This document shows, one piece after another, positions 22,735-32,288 of a stretch of DNA of 64,000 bases. The DNA lies in the NCBI GenBank assembly GCA_009823505.1, contig VZQC01010403.1, positions 392,751 through 456,750 on the forward strand. The letters run 5' to 3'. How positions within the stretch are numbered: the stretch's first letter is position 1; every line of letters begins with the position of its first letter. The position numbers and the translations under genes are program-made. A model generated the notes under the pieces. The model did not search any database. It was not told the DNA's origin and saw nothing but the letters and a program-made list of their open reading frames with translations. Origin of the DNA: Rhizomys pruinosus (Eukaryota > Chordata > Mammalia > Rodentia > Spalacidae).

Positions 22735-23259
22735 TTAGATGCATAACAAGCTACATGAATCTTAGGCACATGGTTACCATAAACACAAGACATAGATACC
22801 TCCTTTAAATCAGGGTAGATTTAGAATTTCCCATCCTGAGATCCCAGAGAATGAGAATGAAAGCAATCTCAGAGAAACAAGATAAAAGCAGCAGACAGAA
22901 TAAGGGCCCAACAACAAAGACTATCAGATGGCCAAGAAGACGTGATAACTCTCTATAAGAGCCTCAACGTCCATGTCGGCACCCAGACAGGAGGGCCTCG
23001 AACATCCTCGAGCCTCCCTCAGACCTCCTGGGACATCTCCCAGGGCGACACAGTTGGTTACCTTCCTGACACGTCTGTCAGTAACTCTCCCCCCTCATCC
23101 GGAATGGGGAGTTCATTGCTCTCACGAGCGTGGAGCGACTGCAAACCGGAAGAAACAGATTTTTGGTGCCTCCCAGAATCAGACAGACACAGTAGACAGA
23201 CAGACAGAAAAAGAATCTTACCTCCAAGAGGGTCTTGGTGATTTGAGGGTGGTCTTCAA

Positions 23260-23277
23260 ATCCCGGACGAGCCCCCA
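23260..23277 (-). other. tRNA-Pro primer binding site
   Basis: On the minus strand these 18 bases read TGGGGGCTCGTCCGGGAT, the established proline-tRNA primer site of murine leukaemia viruses, two bases from the LTR end. Confidence 0.93.
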
Positions 23278-23279
23278 TA

Positions 23280-23672
23280 TGAAAGACCCCCAGAAACTGG
23301 AGTGACTCTCACTCAAATCTCGGGATAGAAGGACTCCCAAAAAATCAGCCAAGACCATTCTCGCTGCAATTACATGAGGTTTATTCGGGAAAAACCAGTG
23401 CACTGGGGTCGGACTCGTAACCCATGCAGGGGCAGAGGAGACCGACCCCCAGGGACTGGAATAGGGAACTTTTAAAGGCAGGGACCCCAAGGTATGGGGA
23501 AATGGAGGAAGGGTTGTGTAATAGTAAAAAATCATCTCGGCACGCAGGCCAGCGACCCACAGGCGGGCGTGACTCAGTTAAACACCACCAGGTATGAGGA
23601 AGCGGGAGGGAAACCTTATCTCCTAAAGACAGATTTTAAGGGTGCATAAAACCTTGGGGCAGGGGTCCTTCA
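23280..23672 (-). mobile_element. ERV 5' LTR (minus-strand sense)
   Basis: This 393-bp copy is the promoter LTR. TATA-like 'ctttaaaag' lies at 23469-23477 and AATAAA at 23380-23385 (both minus strand). It differs from the partner LTR at four single bases and one G in a G-run. Confidence 0.9.
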
Positions 23673-23955
23673 GTTCAAAAGAAGAAATTTTAGGCACATT
23701 GAATGACCTGATTCAAAATATTCCAGATGCCAAAAAACTTGTTAAATATTGGATATGTCTTGTACGTATTGAAACAATCACAGGTCCTATTGAAAATATC
23801 ATGTCAATCTATGAGAAGGCCATTCTAGCAGGAGCTCAGCCTGTTGAAGAGCTGTGACACACAATTGTAGAAATCCTAACAATGAAGAAGCAAGACAAAG
23901 TTAATTTAGAAAGAAAAATGAAGACCCTCCTTTGGCATTAAGTCCTTATTGAGAA

Positions 23956-24083
23956 ACTCTAGAAGAGGTATCCAGAACACATGTGTACAGATATTCTAGA
24001 AGTGGTATCCAGAACACACATGTACAGACATTCTAGAAGCTGTATCCAGAACACACGTGCACAGACATTCTGACAGCTGTGCA
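23956..24083. repeat. 37-bp tandem repeat, about 3.4 copies
   Basis: Units start at 23956, 23993, 24030 and 24067 (last one partial). The shared core is 'tatccagaacaca'. The copies differ by a few bases. Confidence 0.9.
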
Positions 24084-24084
24084 T

Positions 24085-24424
24085 TCATTTGTTCATTTCA
24101 TCCAGTCTCGGATTTTCTGAGTAGTTTATATACTCTGGAAATCAATGCTTTGTCAGATGTATCTGCAGTGAAGGTTTCCTCCCACTCTGTGGGTTTTCTC
24201 TTCACTTCCTTGATTGTTTCCTTTGATGTACAGAAGCTTTTGAGTTTAATGAGGTCCCATTTCTCAATTGTTGACCTGCGCAGCTGCTGTCTGATTTAGG
24301 AAGTCTTTTCCTATGCCTATGTCTTGTAGTCTTCTGCCAACTTTTTCTTCTATCGCCTCCAGAGTTTGGGGTTTCACATTGAAGTCTTTGATCCATCTGG
24401 AGTTGACTTTTGTACAGAGTGAGA
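24085..24424 (-). mobile_element. L1 ORF2 internal fragment
   Basis: The minus strand encodes L1 ORF2-like text such as 'SRWIKDFNVKP' and '[20 protein letters not shown]', the region after the reverse transcriptase domain. Neither L1 end is present and a stop interrupts the frame near its beginning. The fragment sits inside the CKAP2 retrocopy. Confidence 0.85.
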
Positions 24425-24919
24425 GGAGAGAATATTGAGGAGGCTCATTCAACATGGGAACATATGCTAGATGTCAAAGCTGAAGACAGAAGTGCTCATC
24501 TGCAGTCAGGACAACCAGAAGTGGAGACTGAGCATCCTAGAAATGCACTGTCCCAAGATTGTGCGCACCATCAAGACAACAAAACTAGAGATCCAACCAG
24601 TGAGGCTGCAACTCCTGATCCAGGTTGAATAATTAAATATAATGTGTCTTCTACACCATGCTTGCAAAGTATGAAAAAGAAGATGCAACATGATAAAATA
24701 AATTCTGCATTTAAAGAGCTAAAGTTTCTGATGCCCGTGAGATGTTCCCAACGTATTCAAGACCAAATTTGTCAACTGCCAGATATGTTAAAAGACCATT
24801 ACCCTTCCCTGTCCTCGCTGGAGCAGTTGTCAGGACTGGGAGGAGATGTGTTTGTTTGCCGCCCTAATGCAGCCTTGTGCTCCATGTTCCCTGAGATGGA
24901 TAAAGCTGAGGAGCAGTGA

Positions 24920-25250
24920 TGATCGGGGGACCAGGGTTCCGTCATTGTTGTGCTGTTTGGTTTTGCTTGGCTTGCACTTCCTTCTGGTCTGGAGTTTCCA
25001 GGTACCTGACCTCGTGGCAGCAAACTTGGTTGGCATATGTGCTACTGGAGTAGTTTCCCTTTCATGTCTCACAAGTCTGTTTCCTACCATGTCCATCTCA
25101 ACAGACTTTTGCTTTAATATGAGTGAACTTTGTTAGCTTGGTTTTTGTGTTTAATACAATATTAGCTTGTTTACTTTAAATTTGAGTAATGATGTATCAG
25201 AAAAAAATACATTTTAAATAAATTTACATTTTTACATCGGAAAAAAAAAA
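24920..25250 (+). pseudogene. Ckap2-ps: CKAP2 retrocopy 3' UTR and poly(A)
   Basis: About 320 bp of presumed 3' UTR end in AATAAA (25217-25222) and, 18 bp later, an A10 run. Right after it, catg completes the candidate target-site duplication aaaaaacatg. Confidence 0.8.
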
Positions 25251-25254
25251 CATG

Positions 25255-26640
25255 GTAAATGAAATCTGATGAGTGTGTGAAGGGGACAGCATATAAAAGC
25301 ATAAAAAATTGAAAAAAAACATACAGTAAAAATCTTGCTAAAAGAATACTGAAAAGCAGAGGGAGAGGTCACAAGAATCCAAGAAGAGGGGAGAGGGGTC
25401 ACAAGGGTCAAAAGACATGGGGAAGGGAGGGGGAGGACGGGAACAGTTTCTCTCTGAGTCCAGTTGCGTGTATGGGGAGGGGAGGGCCCACTGAATTTGT
25501 GCCCTCTTGTCTTTCCTGTGGTTTATGCTGCAGCTGAGTCTTATCTCGCACAAGTGTCTCTGTTCTCCAGAGTTGTCTTCCTTGTAATATGTAGTTTCCC
25601 TCTTCTGTGTATGGGGACCTCTGCTGGCCACACGTGGCTTTGCATGCTGTGGGCTGGGCAGGTTCTGTCTCCTGACACTTCCCTCCCGAGACACCCTCTG
25701 TGTGGCTATTGTTTTAGCTGGGACTTGTCTGCCAAGTGCATCCCTCCCTTGAGAAGCAGCCACAGCACTGAGATTGTATTTTCAAGACGTCTAGAGTACG
25801 AATCTCCACACCGGAGGCTGCAACAGCGGGTACCGAACGCACGCAGGAACTTCAGTTTTCACACTCTGCAGCAGATGGGTGTTCACCTGCTGGTCTCAGG
25901 CTCATAGCTATCAAATCCTGGATTATTCTCAACCAACGAGATCTGCTTGTGGATACTGAGACAGGGTTACCTTTCTCTAAGTACTTCTCTGCCTAAGCTA
26001 CACTTCCTGCCAGCCTTGTCTTGTCAGTGTGGGGACTTCCTGCTTCCTCCACTGCCTGTCTAGGCCTTCAGTTGAGGGCTGCGGCAGGCCAAGTTAAGGC
26101 TCCCTGACCAGTGGTACTTCCCCACTCTCAGGCTGCTAGGATAGCGCCATTCATAACAATAGATTCTTTCCTAAGATGGTACCCAGCTTCTGTCTTCAGA
26201 GTTGTATGTATCAGTATGGGATTTCTCTCCACCACAAACCTATGCACTAGAATGACTGACCTATCAAAACTGGTGACTGGAGTCCAGGCTTGGCTTGAGT
26301 TGGGATCGCCTGCTTTTCTTCCGGACTGCCTATTAGAGCAGCTTCTGCTCCCTTTCCCTTGACCGACTGTGTGGTTCCAGCTGTAGTCAGCCTACTTCTT
26401 TAGCTCATCTTTCTCTTAGAGATTTTCTAGTCTCTTTTATCCTTTGGGGATTTCTGAAGTTCTTTCTTATTTCTCTCTTTAGGATAGAGTCTGTCTCTTA
26501 TTTTGCCTCTGCAGCCTGCTCTTACATCATTGGCTTCTAGTCCAGTGTCTTACTTAAAAGCCCATCCAACAACCTGTTGCTTTTACTTGGCTGATTTATT
26601 TTGCTAATAGATTATTTTTTTCTACTTCTTCATTGAATTT
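25255..26640. other. unannotated pyrimidine-rich DNA
   Basis: Open frames of 141 and 147 codons overlap on opposite strands (25338-25763, 25464-25907) without recognisable domains. This may be old L1 material, but I cannot support a name. Confidence 0.4.
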
Positions 26641-27300
26641 TTGTGCATTTTATATAAATATATTTTGATCATATTTAGACCCCTCCCCTATCTGGGCAGT
26701 CTGGTAGCTACCCCCCCATTGGCTTTCATGCCTATTGTGTCAACTCGGCATACTCAGATGTCTCTTGATGTGGGTCCATCCACTGGAGCCTGGTTAGCCT
26801 GTCTAGTGTCACTCCCTTAAAGAGGACCAACCCTCACCCAACTGTGATCAGTTGCCAATAGTTCCTCAGCTAAAATTGGGGCCTCCTGCCCATTTCCCAA
26901 GCTCTCTGCTGGGTGTTCATCCGGTTTGAGTTTTATGGGTCTTGTCCATGCTGTTGTCATTGCGGTAAATTCTTATGAGCAAGTTCCCAGAAGCCTGGCA
27001 AACTCTGTTTCCTTGTGGTCACCTACCACCCCGGCTCCTACTGTCTTTCTGCCCCCTTTTCTATAGTGGTCCCCAAGCCCTGGGTGGCAGAGGTTTAATA
27101 GAGGAGTCCTACCCAGGGACACACACTCTCCAGTCTCTTAGTCTCTACATCTGGCCTGTCGTGGCCTTCTGCTGCATGAGGAAGCTTTGCTGGTGAGAGT
27201 TGACAGGTGCATTGATATTCTCGGCTAATAATTTTTATTGTCCTTTTCTACTGGAGAGATGCACTAGGTTCACTTAGATATATTCTCTTATGTGCATTTG
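26641..27300. repeat. old rodent interspersed repeat, L1-like
   Basis: Blocks such as 'cattttatataaatatattt', 'ccaatagttcctcagctaaa' and 'tcttagtctctacatctgg' belong to a repeat common in rodent genomes, probably L1-derived. The exact family and orientation are not certain. Confidence 0.4.
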
Positions 27301-27565
27301 TGTGTTTTCTGCATCTTTTTAGATATGATGTTGACGTCCACTCCATGTAATCTCCTGTGCCCCTATTTTGTTCTCTTTTTCATGAACGCGTCAAGTTAGG
27401 GTCATAAGAGTTTTGTCCTCGGTGTTCTCTTCTTTGTACGTGTGTGCTGGGTCTCTGAAGTCAGGTGCTCTCCTCAGCCCCCAGCATCAGGTTTTATGTC
27501 TGTTTTCTTCAGGTGCCTGGATTACTACCAATCCATAAACTCTCTCCGCCCCTGCCGTCTCTTCA

Positions 27566-27640
27566 GCCCCCTCCCTCCTTCCTTCCTCCCTTCCTCCCTC
27601 CTTCCTTTTCCCTCACTCACTTTCTTTCCCTCTCCTTTCT
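27566..27640. repeat. (CCTT)n polypyrimidine tract
   Basis: Irregular CCTT/CCTCC units on the plus strand, with potential to form triplex DNA. Confidence 0.9.
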
Positions 27641-28390
27641 GAGAAGCTTGGCTGCCCTTGAATTTGAACCTGCATCAGGCCTCTGAGTGCTAAACACACT
27701 GCCACCACACTCAACTATAATGTTGTTGAATTTATTAATATTTTTTCAGGAGAAGTAGCCGGACAGATCATTCACTCTGCTTAGACATATATGTCTTACT
27801 TGTGGTTCTAAATTCTCAGGAGAGAGCTCCACACCCCCCCCCCCCACTCCCGCTGCTCTCATTGACCAAGAATTAGTCAGTTTTCCCTTTGAGTCACCTG
27901 GGGATAGCAGGGACAGGAAAGTTCTGATTCATACTCTGCTTTATGTCTTTATGGGGGAACTTTAATGTTCCCCAAAGTCCCATGTGCTGTTTTTCTCTTT
28001 CTTAGCTTCTCTGGTGTTGCTTTCAGTGTAAGTATGGGGGTGGGGGTCATCCAGGTTTGCTTCTAATTTTCTACTTACCCAAGGAATTTTTTAGACACAT
28101 TATCTTAAACAACAATCCAGTGTAAGTTCTGTCAAAAGACTTTCAGGTTTTCACAAGATCACTACTATACAACATAGGAAAGAATCATCAAATTCAGATC
28201 TGAGGAATGCTCTAGAAGGAAGCAGTTTCTTAATTCTCTTTCCCTTTCAATTTGGTAAAATTTTATTTTGTTGCCTTAAATGTCACTGGTGAGAGAAAAC
28301 ATCAGTAAACTTTATGGGAAAGTGTCTAAATTCAAGGGAAATTTGTATCTCTGTAGTAGGATGAGTCTGCTGAGTATATGTCAAGGAGTG
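27641..28390. other. unannotated intergenic DNA
   Basis: A C-run (about 27834-27845) is visible. No gene or named repeat. Confidence 0.5.
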
Positions 28391-28789
28391 TGTTCTAGTT
28401 TGTCTTCCATTGCTGTGACAAAACACTCTGACCAACACCAGCTTGGGGAGGAAAGGGTTTATTCAGCTTACATCTCCTGGGTCACAGTTCTCACTCAGGG
28501 AGCCCAAGGCAAGAACTCAGGGTAGGAACCTGGAAGCAGGAGCTGAAGCAGAAGCCATGGAGGAATGCTGTTCACTGGCTTGCTCCCCTGGCTCATGCCC
28601 AGCCTGCCTTCTTATACGGTACACAACCACCTGCCCAGGGTGGCACTACTCATTGTGGGCTGGGCCCTCCCACACTGTTCAGACAATACTACACATATGT
28701 GGGCACAGGCCAATCCAATGGAGCCAATTCCCCAACTGAGGCTCCCTCAACCCAGGTGTGTCAAGTTGACACTAAAGTTATCCAGCACA
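28391..28789 (-). mobile_element. solo LTR family 'A', duplication GAGTG
   Basis: The minus strand reads TGTGCTGGATAAC...CTAGAACA over 399 bp. GAGTG precedes (28386-28390) and follows (28790-28794), a perfect 5-bp duplication typical of ERVL/MaLR-type insertions. AATAAA (minus) lies near the right end of the viral sense sequence. Two further copies of this family are at 45629-46024 and 53009-53409. Confidence 0.85.
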
Positions 28790-28794
28790 GAGTG

Positions 28795-28960
28795 GTTGTT
28801 TGAAATGGTCTCATTGTATAGCCCCAGCTGGCCTAGAACTGGCAGTGTAGACCAGGCTAGCTTAGAACTGGCAGTGTAGACCAGGCTAGTGTTGAACTCA
28901 GAGATCTGCCTTTTTCTGCTTCCCAAATGCTGGGATTAAAAGTGTGTGCCATGCCTGGCT
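28795..28960 (-). repeat. B1 SINE with extra 29-bp unit
   Basis: Reverse B1. The segment 'tagaactggcagtgtagacc' occurs at 28834 and again at 28863, exactly 29 bp apart. The normal B1 half-unit ('ttgaactcagagatctgcc') starts at 28892, again 29 bp on. Confidence 0.9.
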
Positions 28961-29173
28961 TGCGATGATTAATTTTAATTGTCAACTCAATACAGTTTAG
29001 AATCACCTGGGGAAGAGTCTCAATGAGGATGGCCTGTGGGCATGTCTGGGGCACTGTCTCCTGTCAGTGCGACTCCCCTGCTGTGGAAGACTGGAACTCT
29101 GAGCCTAAATAAACTCTCTCCCAAGTAACTTTTCTCAGAGTATTTTATCACAGCAATGGAGAAGAAAGTAAGA
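28961..29173 (+). repeat. LTR-like fragment
   Basis: 'gattaattttaattgtcaac', 'gaatcacctggggaagagtc' and 'ctaaataaactctctcccaa' belong to the old LTR family also seen at 6269-7126. Internal deletions shorten it. Confidence 0.6.
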
Positions 29174-29300
29174 CCCTTCCTTCCCTAAATAGTCTCCCTT
29201 CTGTCTTCACATCACATACACTCTATCACCTCCTCTCAATCCTCTCCTTTCAAACCTCCCCCTGTTGCCCCCATTCTATTGTCATGTCCCCCTACTTAGA

Positions 29301-29302
<2 letters not shown>

Positions 29303-29344
<42 letters not shown>

Positions 29345-29347
29345 TGC
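29303..29347. repeat. (CA)n microsatellite
   Basis: About 20 CA units. Confidence 0.97.
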
Positions 29348-29490
29348 TCACCTATATGCCATACATGAAAGGAAACTTGCTATGTGTGTCTTTCTGAATC
29401 TGGCTTATTTCATTTCACATAATGATTCCTAGTTCTGTCTACTTTCCTGTAAATGTTATAATTTTATTTTCCTTTACAGATAGATGAAGT
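29348..29490. repeat. old L1 3'-end remnant (possible)
   Basis: 'ctggcttatttcatttcaca' and 'tgattcctagttctgtctac' resemble a widespread mammalian L1 3' region. Confidence 0.4.
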
Positions 29491-29493
29491 TCC

Positions 29494-29612
29494 ATGATCT
29501 GTTTGGTTTGCTTGTTTCTTACTCTGTAACTCAAACTGGCCTTAAACTCATGATGCTTTACCTCAGCCTCTCAGTGCACTGACTATAGATGTGGTCCCGA
29601 CATATCTGGCTT
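29494..29612 (-). repeat. degraded B1
   Basis: 'ctgtaactcaaactggcctt', 'cctcagcctctcagtg' and 'gatgtggtcc' give a diverged, reverse B1 layout. Confidence 0.55.
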
Positions 29613-29629
29613 TCAAATGGGTCTTTTTT

Positions 29630-29829
29630 GTTGTTGTTGTTGTTGGTGGTGGTGGTTTCTTACCTTTTTTTATAAATTTATTTTTATTTTTTAACAACTC
29701 TAGACCTGTGCCCCCCCATTCCCCCACCCCACCAGAGCTCATGCATTCTGCCAAACATGCCTTTCATCTCTTTCTCAGTCTTTTCCAATATTCTCCATGA
29801 GGAAGTTGACTGTTTTGAGCAGAAGTTCA
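29630..29829 (-). mobile_element. unclassified poly(A)-tailed retroposon, copy 1
   Basis: Perfect 17-bp repeats (tcaaatgggtctttttt at 29613-29629 and 29830-29846) flank a minus-strand sequence whose 3' end is A-rich and then runs into (CAA)n/(CAC)n. The body ('caacttcctcatggagaata', 'gcagaatgcatgagctctgg') is about 90% identical by eye to 38722-38885. It is neither B1, B2, B4 nor ID. It could be a 5'-truncated retrocopy of a cellular RNA. Confidence 0.8.
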
Positions 29830-29846
29830 TCAAATGGGTCTTTTTT

Positions 29847-30084
29847 AAAATTTATTTAATTTCATTTTTATGTGTATGAGTGTACTGTCTACATGTAGGT
29901 TTGTACACCCGTGTCATGCAATGCCGCGGAGGTCAGAAGAGGGTGTCGGATTCCCCTGGAACTGGAGTTCTCCTGGAATTGGAGTTACAGACAGTTCTCA
30001 GCCACCATGTGGGTGCTGGGGATCAAGCCCGGGTCCTCTGCCAGAGCAGTCGGCGCTCTTAACCACTAGGCCATCTCTCCAGCC
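29847..30084 (-). repeat. B2/B3 SINE sharing a used target site
   Basis: Reverse B2. Its left flank is the second copy and its right flank (30085-30100) the third copy of tcaaatgggtcttttt. The body carries the same internal duplication ('ggaactggagttctcctgga') as the B2 at 2064-2323. Confidence 0.93.
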
Positions 30085-30100
30085 TCAAATGGGTCTTTTT

Positions 30101-30617
30101 ATATCATAATATATTCTGTGTGAATAAATTATTTCTTAAATTACCTGTTAACATACACTCATTAGCATCTCTAATTTGTTCAACCAATGCACACATGCTA
30201 CCAAGCAAGACACAGTTCGTTAAACATACATAGAAAGCCAACCTGATTCAAGAAAAATTAAGAAAAAAAGATCTTTACATCATCTAATTGACACTGTTAT
30301 TTGAGTTCAATTAGTATAATAAAAAGTTTTGTTAATTTGAGTCGTGAGAATTTCTGCTGCTCCTCCTAACTAGCTTCTTACATTTCAGACTTCCCTGAAG
30401 TGCAGTTGGATATAGACATAACACACAAAAACAGTAGTCATGAAATTACTTCCTGAGGCTGTCAGCAGCAGGAACAGAAAGGTTCCCAAATCATTACAAA
30501 ACAGCTCCCGGGAAGAAAAGTTAAAGTGATCTTATAATTAAGAGCTATTTAACTTTTTAGATGAGATGCAATGAGAGTCCTGGATTAACGTCTTGGAGCT
30601 GTGATACGAGCTCTTCC
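30101..30617. other. unannotated intergenic DNA
   Basis: Nothing recognised. Confidence 0.5.
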
Positions 30618-30620
30618 TCC

Positions 30621-30657
<37 letters not shown>
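30618..30657. repeat. (CT)n microsatellite
   Basis: About 17-20 CT units. Confidence 0.95.
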
Positions 30658-30660
<3 letters not shown>

Positions 30661-31150
30661 CTATGTGGGAAAGAAGAATCCACAAATACTTTTCTTCTGA
30701 TTTTTCTTTTAAAGTCAACTCACAAAGTCAAGGGTTTCATTACAACATTTTCATGCCTCTGTGTCGTTTTCTTTTGCTCACCCATGCCAGGCCCTCCCTC
30801 GGCCCCTCGCCTCCGTCTTGCTCTTGTCCTCCCTCCCACACACAGTTCCCTCTTCTGTTTTCAGGCCACATGTATTGCATCACTGCCTTGGTGAAGAGAA
30901 ATTTAAAAATTTTTCAATATTAAAGAGAACTAAGCTTCATATCTTCAATATTTGCGGTCTATGTATCCTCTCTGGCCATCCCGATGGAGGGACACTGCCT
31001 TGAGGTGCGCCCACACGATGCACCCCACAGCCTAGGCTCCACACAGTATTCAGGTAGGTTTGCCAGAAAAGGCAAGATACTATGAGCAGGACAGGGGAAG
31101 AGTCTGTCCCCGGAATTGCTGCCGCAGATCTGTCCATCTTTCTATAAGAA
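30658..31150. other. unannotated intergenic DNA
   Basis: The 120-codon frame at 30561-30923 is a read-through of the (CT)n tract and is not supported. Confidence 0.5.
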
Positions 31151-31280
31151 CGCTCAGCTTACTCCACCACTGAGCTACATCCCAGCTCCCTGTGTTTTGA
31201 GACAGGGGTATCACAGTGTAGCATAGGCTGTGTCCATCTTTAGAATGCTGAGATTACTGGTGAGTGTTAGCACAGGTAAC
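31151..31280 (-). repeat. degraded ID/B4-like SINE
   Basis: 'ccaccactgagctacatccc' is an ID-type head in reverse, next to 'ttttgagacaggggtatca'. Confidence 0.5.
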
Positions 31281-31821
31281 ACAGCATGGGGAGAGGTCTG
31301 TTGAAACTTTATTTAGTCATAAATAATGTGTTTTTTTCCCACTTATGGACTACCATGTGAATGACAGACTCAGGTGGCAACTGTTCTCTGAGAATTCTCC
31401 CCACAGACGGGAAGTGTTTGTACTTTACACATCTTGGGCTTCATAATTTGTCCTAGGGCTTACTAGAACTTCTGTTACTTTCTGTAGTTCTTCAAGTGCC
31501 CAGGCTTAGCTTACCACAAGGAAGAACATTCTCCTAGTTGGAAGAATATACTTAGAATAATTGCTATGGTTACATGTTTACAGTATACAGATGGACATTT
31601 TTGAGAGTTTCTGTAAAGTCTAGTAAGATTGTGATAACTTAGTGTTGTAGGAATCTTGATGCCTTCTGTTAGGTTCATACTGAGGGAGTTGGAGTTTCCA
31701 GGTCCAAGTTGACTGCAGTCTTTCACCTTCCCAGAGAACAAATGGAGGTATTCTGGCTTCCGCTTCATGTTTCTTTATGATACAATGCTGTCCTGATAAT
31801 GTATATCTTTGGAATTTGGAT
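31281..31821. other. unannotated intergenic DNA
   Basis: Nothing recognised. Confidence 0.5.
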
Positions 31822-32014
31822 TAACTTAATCATTCTTTTTTTTTTTTTCTTTCTTTTTCTTTTTGAGACAGGGTCTCCCTGTAGCCCCAGCTGTCCTGGA
31901 ACTCACTTGTAGACCAGGCCGGCCTTGAACTCACAAAGATCCGCCTGCCTCTGCCTCCCAAGTGCTAGGATTAAAGGCGTGCACCACCACGCCCGGCTAA
32001 CTTAATCATTCTTT
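31822..32014 (-). repeat. B1 SINE with 17-bp duplication
   Basis: B1 body 31839-31997, flanked by perfect taacttaatcattcttt at 31822-31838 and 31998-32014. Well preserved ('gccggccttgaactcacaaa'). Confidence 0.96.
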
Positions 32015-32062
32015 AGTCCAAGAAAAATTCTTACCTAATAATAATTAAGGGTGCTTTTTCTT

Positions 32063-32285
32063 GGGCTGGGGATGTACCTTAGTTGGAAGAGTGCTTACCT
32101 AGCATGCATGAAGCCCTGGGTGTAACACTCAGCGCTACTCAAAACTGGATATAGTGTCACATGCCTGTAATCCTAGTGCTTGGGAGGGGGAGACAAGATG
32201 ATCAGACATCCAAGGTCATCCTATGCCACTTCATAGAAAGTTCAAGCCTAGTCCAGACTACAAGAGACCCTGTCTCAAAAAGGTA
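32063..32285 (+). repeat. ID-B1 composite (RSINE/B4-like)
   Basis: An ID-like head ('gggctggggatgtaccttag') is followed by a B1-like body ('atgcctgtaatcctagtgct') and 'gagaccctgtctcaaaaagg'. Confidence 0.75.
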
Positions 32286-32288
32286 GAA

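Larger units (their letters stand above)
17882..23259 (-). mobile_element. ERV internal region, no coding capacity seen
   Basis: The 5.4 kb are AT-rich in the middle (19600-20500) and show no open frame above about 100 codons on the minus strand, and no retroviral protease, polymerase or envelope motif that I recognise. The leader next to the primer binding site (22930-23259) is more GC-rich, as in packaging regions. A B1, a short B1 end fragment and a (CA)n interrupt it. Confidence 0.7.
17469..23676 (-). mobile_element. non-autonomous gammaretrovirus-like ERV
   Basis: Two direct LTRs (17473-17866 and 23280-23672) flank about 5.4 kb, and GTTC is duplicated at 17469-17472 and 23673-23676. The primer binding site (23260-23277) and polypurine tract (17867-17881) place the element on the minus strand, opposite to the CKAP2 retrocopy. 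The LTRs differ by 4 substitutions and one 1-bp indel, so the insertion is recent relative to most repeats here. I find no long open frame and no recognisable gag, pol or env motif inside, so it would need proteins from another virus to move. The 4-bp duplication, tRNA-Pro site and TG...CTTTCA LTR ends are those of ERV1/gammaretroviruses. SINE pieces and a (CA)n have since entered it. Confidence 0.88.
23911..24424. other. 514-bp composite insertion in CKAP2 retrocopy
   Basis: CKAP2 homology stops after 'KVNL' and resumes at 'GENIEE'. In between lie an unassigned stretch, a 37-bp tandem repeat and an inverted internal L1 ORF2 fragment. No poly(A) or clear target-site duplication bounds it. Confidence 0.7.
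23673..24919 (+). pseudogene. Ckap2-ps: CKAP2 pseudogene, 3' part
   Basis: It resumes the frame left at 17472: ERV plus one duplication copy is 6204 bp, exactly 2068 codons, so the frame is unchanged across the insertion. The family blocks 'TLNDLIQNIPDAKKLVKYW' and 'EKAILAGAQP' follow. A TGA at 23855-23857 replaces Arg, and a 514-bp insert breaks the text at 23911-24424. The C-terminal part (24425-24919) has one TGA at about 24626-24628 and ends at the family stop position. Conserved pieces there include 'LPDMLKDHYP' and 'VCRPNAALC'. Confidence 0.9.
15977..25250 (+). pseudogene. Ckap2-ps: CKAP2 processed pseudogene (interrupted)
   Basis: This is a retrocopy of CKAP2, a microtubule-associated spindle protein in the parent gene. 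Segments in order match the family: the N-terminus starting at 16003 (MSTPTVPQDLQLPP), a middle region, the conserved GSFWTTMAEEDEQRLFTEKV block at about 17368-17427, the block KKLVKYW around 23730-23750, and a C-terminus ending in a TGA at 24917-24919. AATAAA at 25217-25222 precedes a poly(A) run at 25241-25250. Breaks include a 4-bp CGTT duplication near 16711, a second frameshift near 16960, an in-frame TGA at 23855-23857 where the family has Arg (CGA to TGA), a 190-bp and a 514-bp insertion, and a 6.2 kb ERV. Apart from the 190-bp segment, which might be an unspliced piece, I see no introns. Identification rests on remembered CKAP2 sequence and is firm; the retrocopy is not functional. Confidence 0.92.

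Noticed and set aside
17882..23259. Retroviral gag, pol or env genes inside the ERV.
   Set aside because: The short frames there show no catalytic or structural motif of those proteins that I recognise.
16003..24919. A functional CKAP2 gene.
   Set aside because: It has no recognisable introns, and it has two frameshifts, stops, an ERV and other insertions, and a poly(A) tail; it is a retrocopy.
25338..25907. Two overlapping frames of 141 and 147 codons on opposite strands.
   Set aside because: Mutual overlap and lack of domains point to chance in GC-richer repeat debris.
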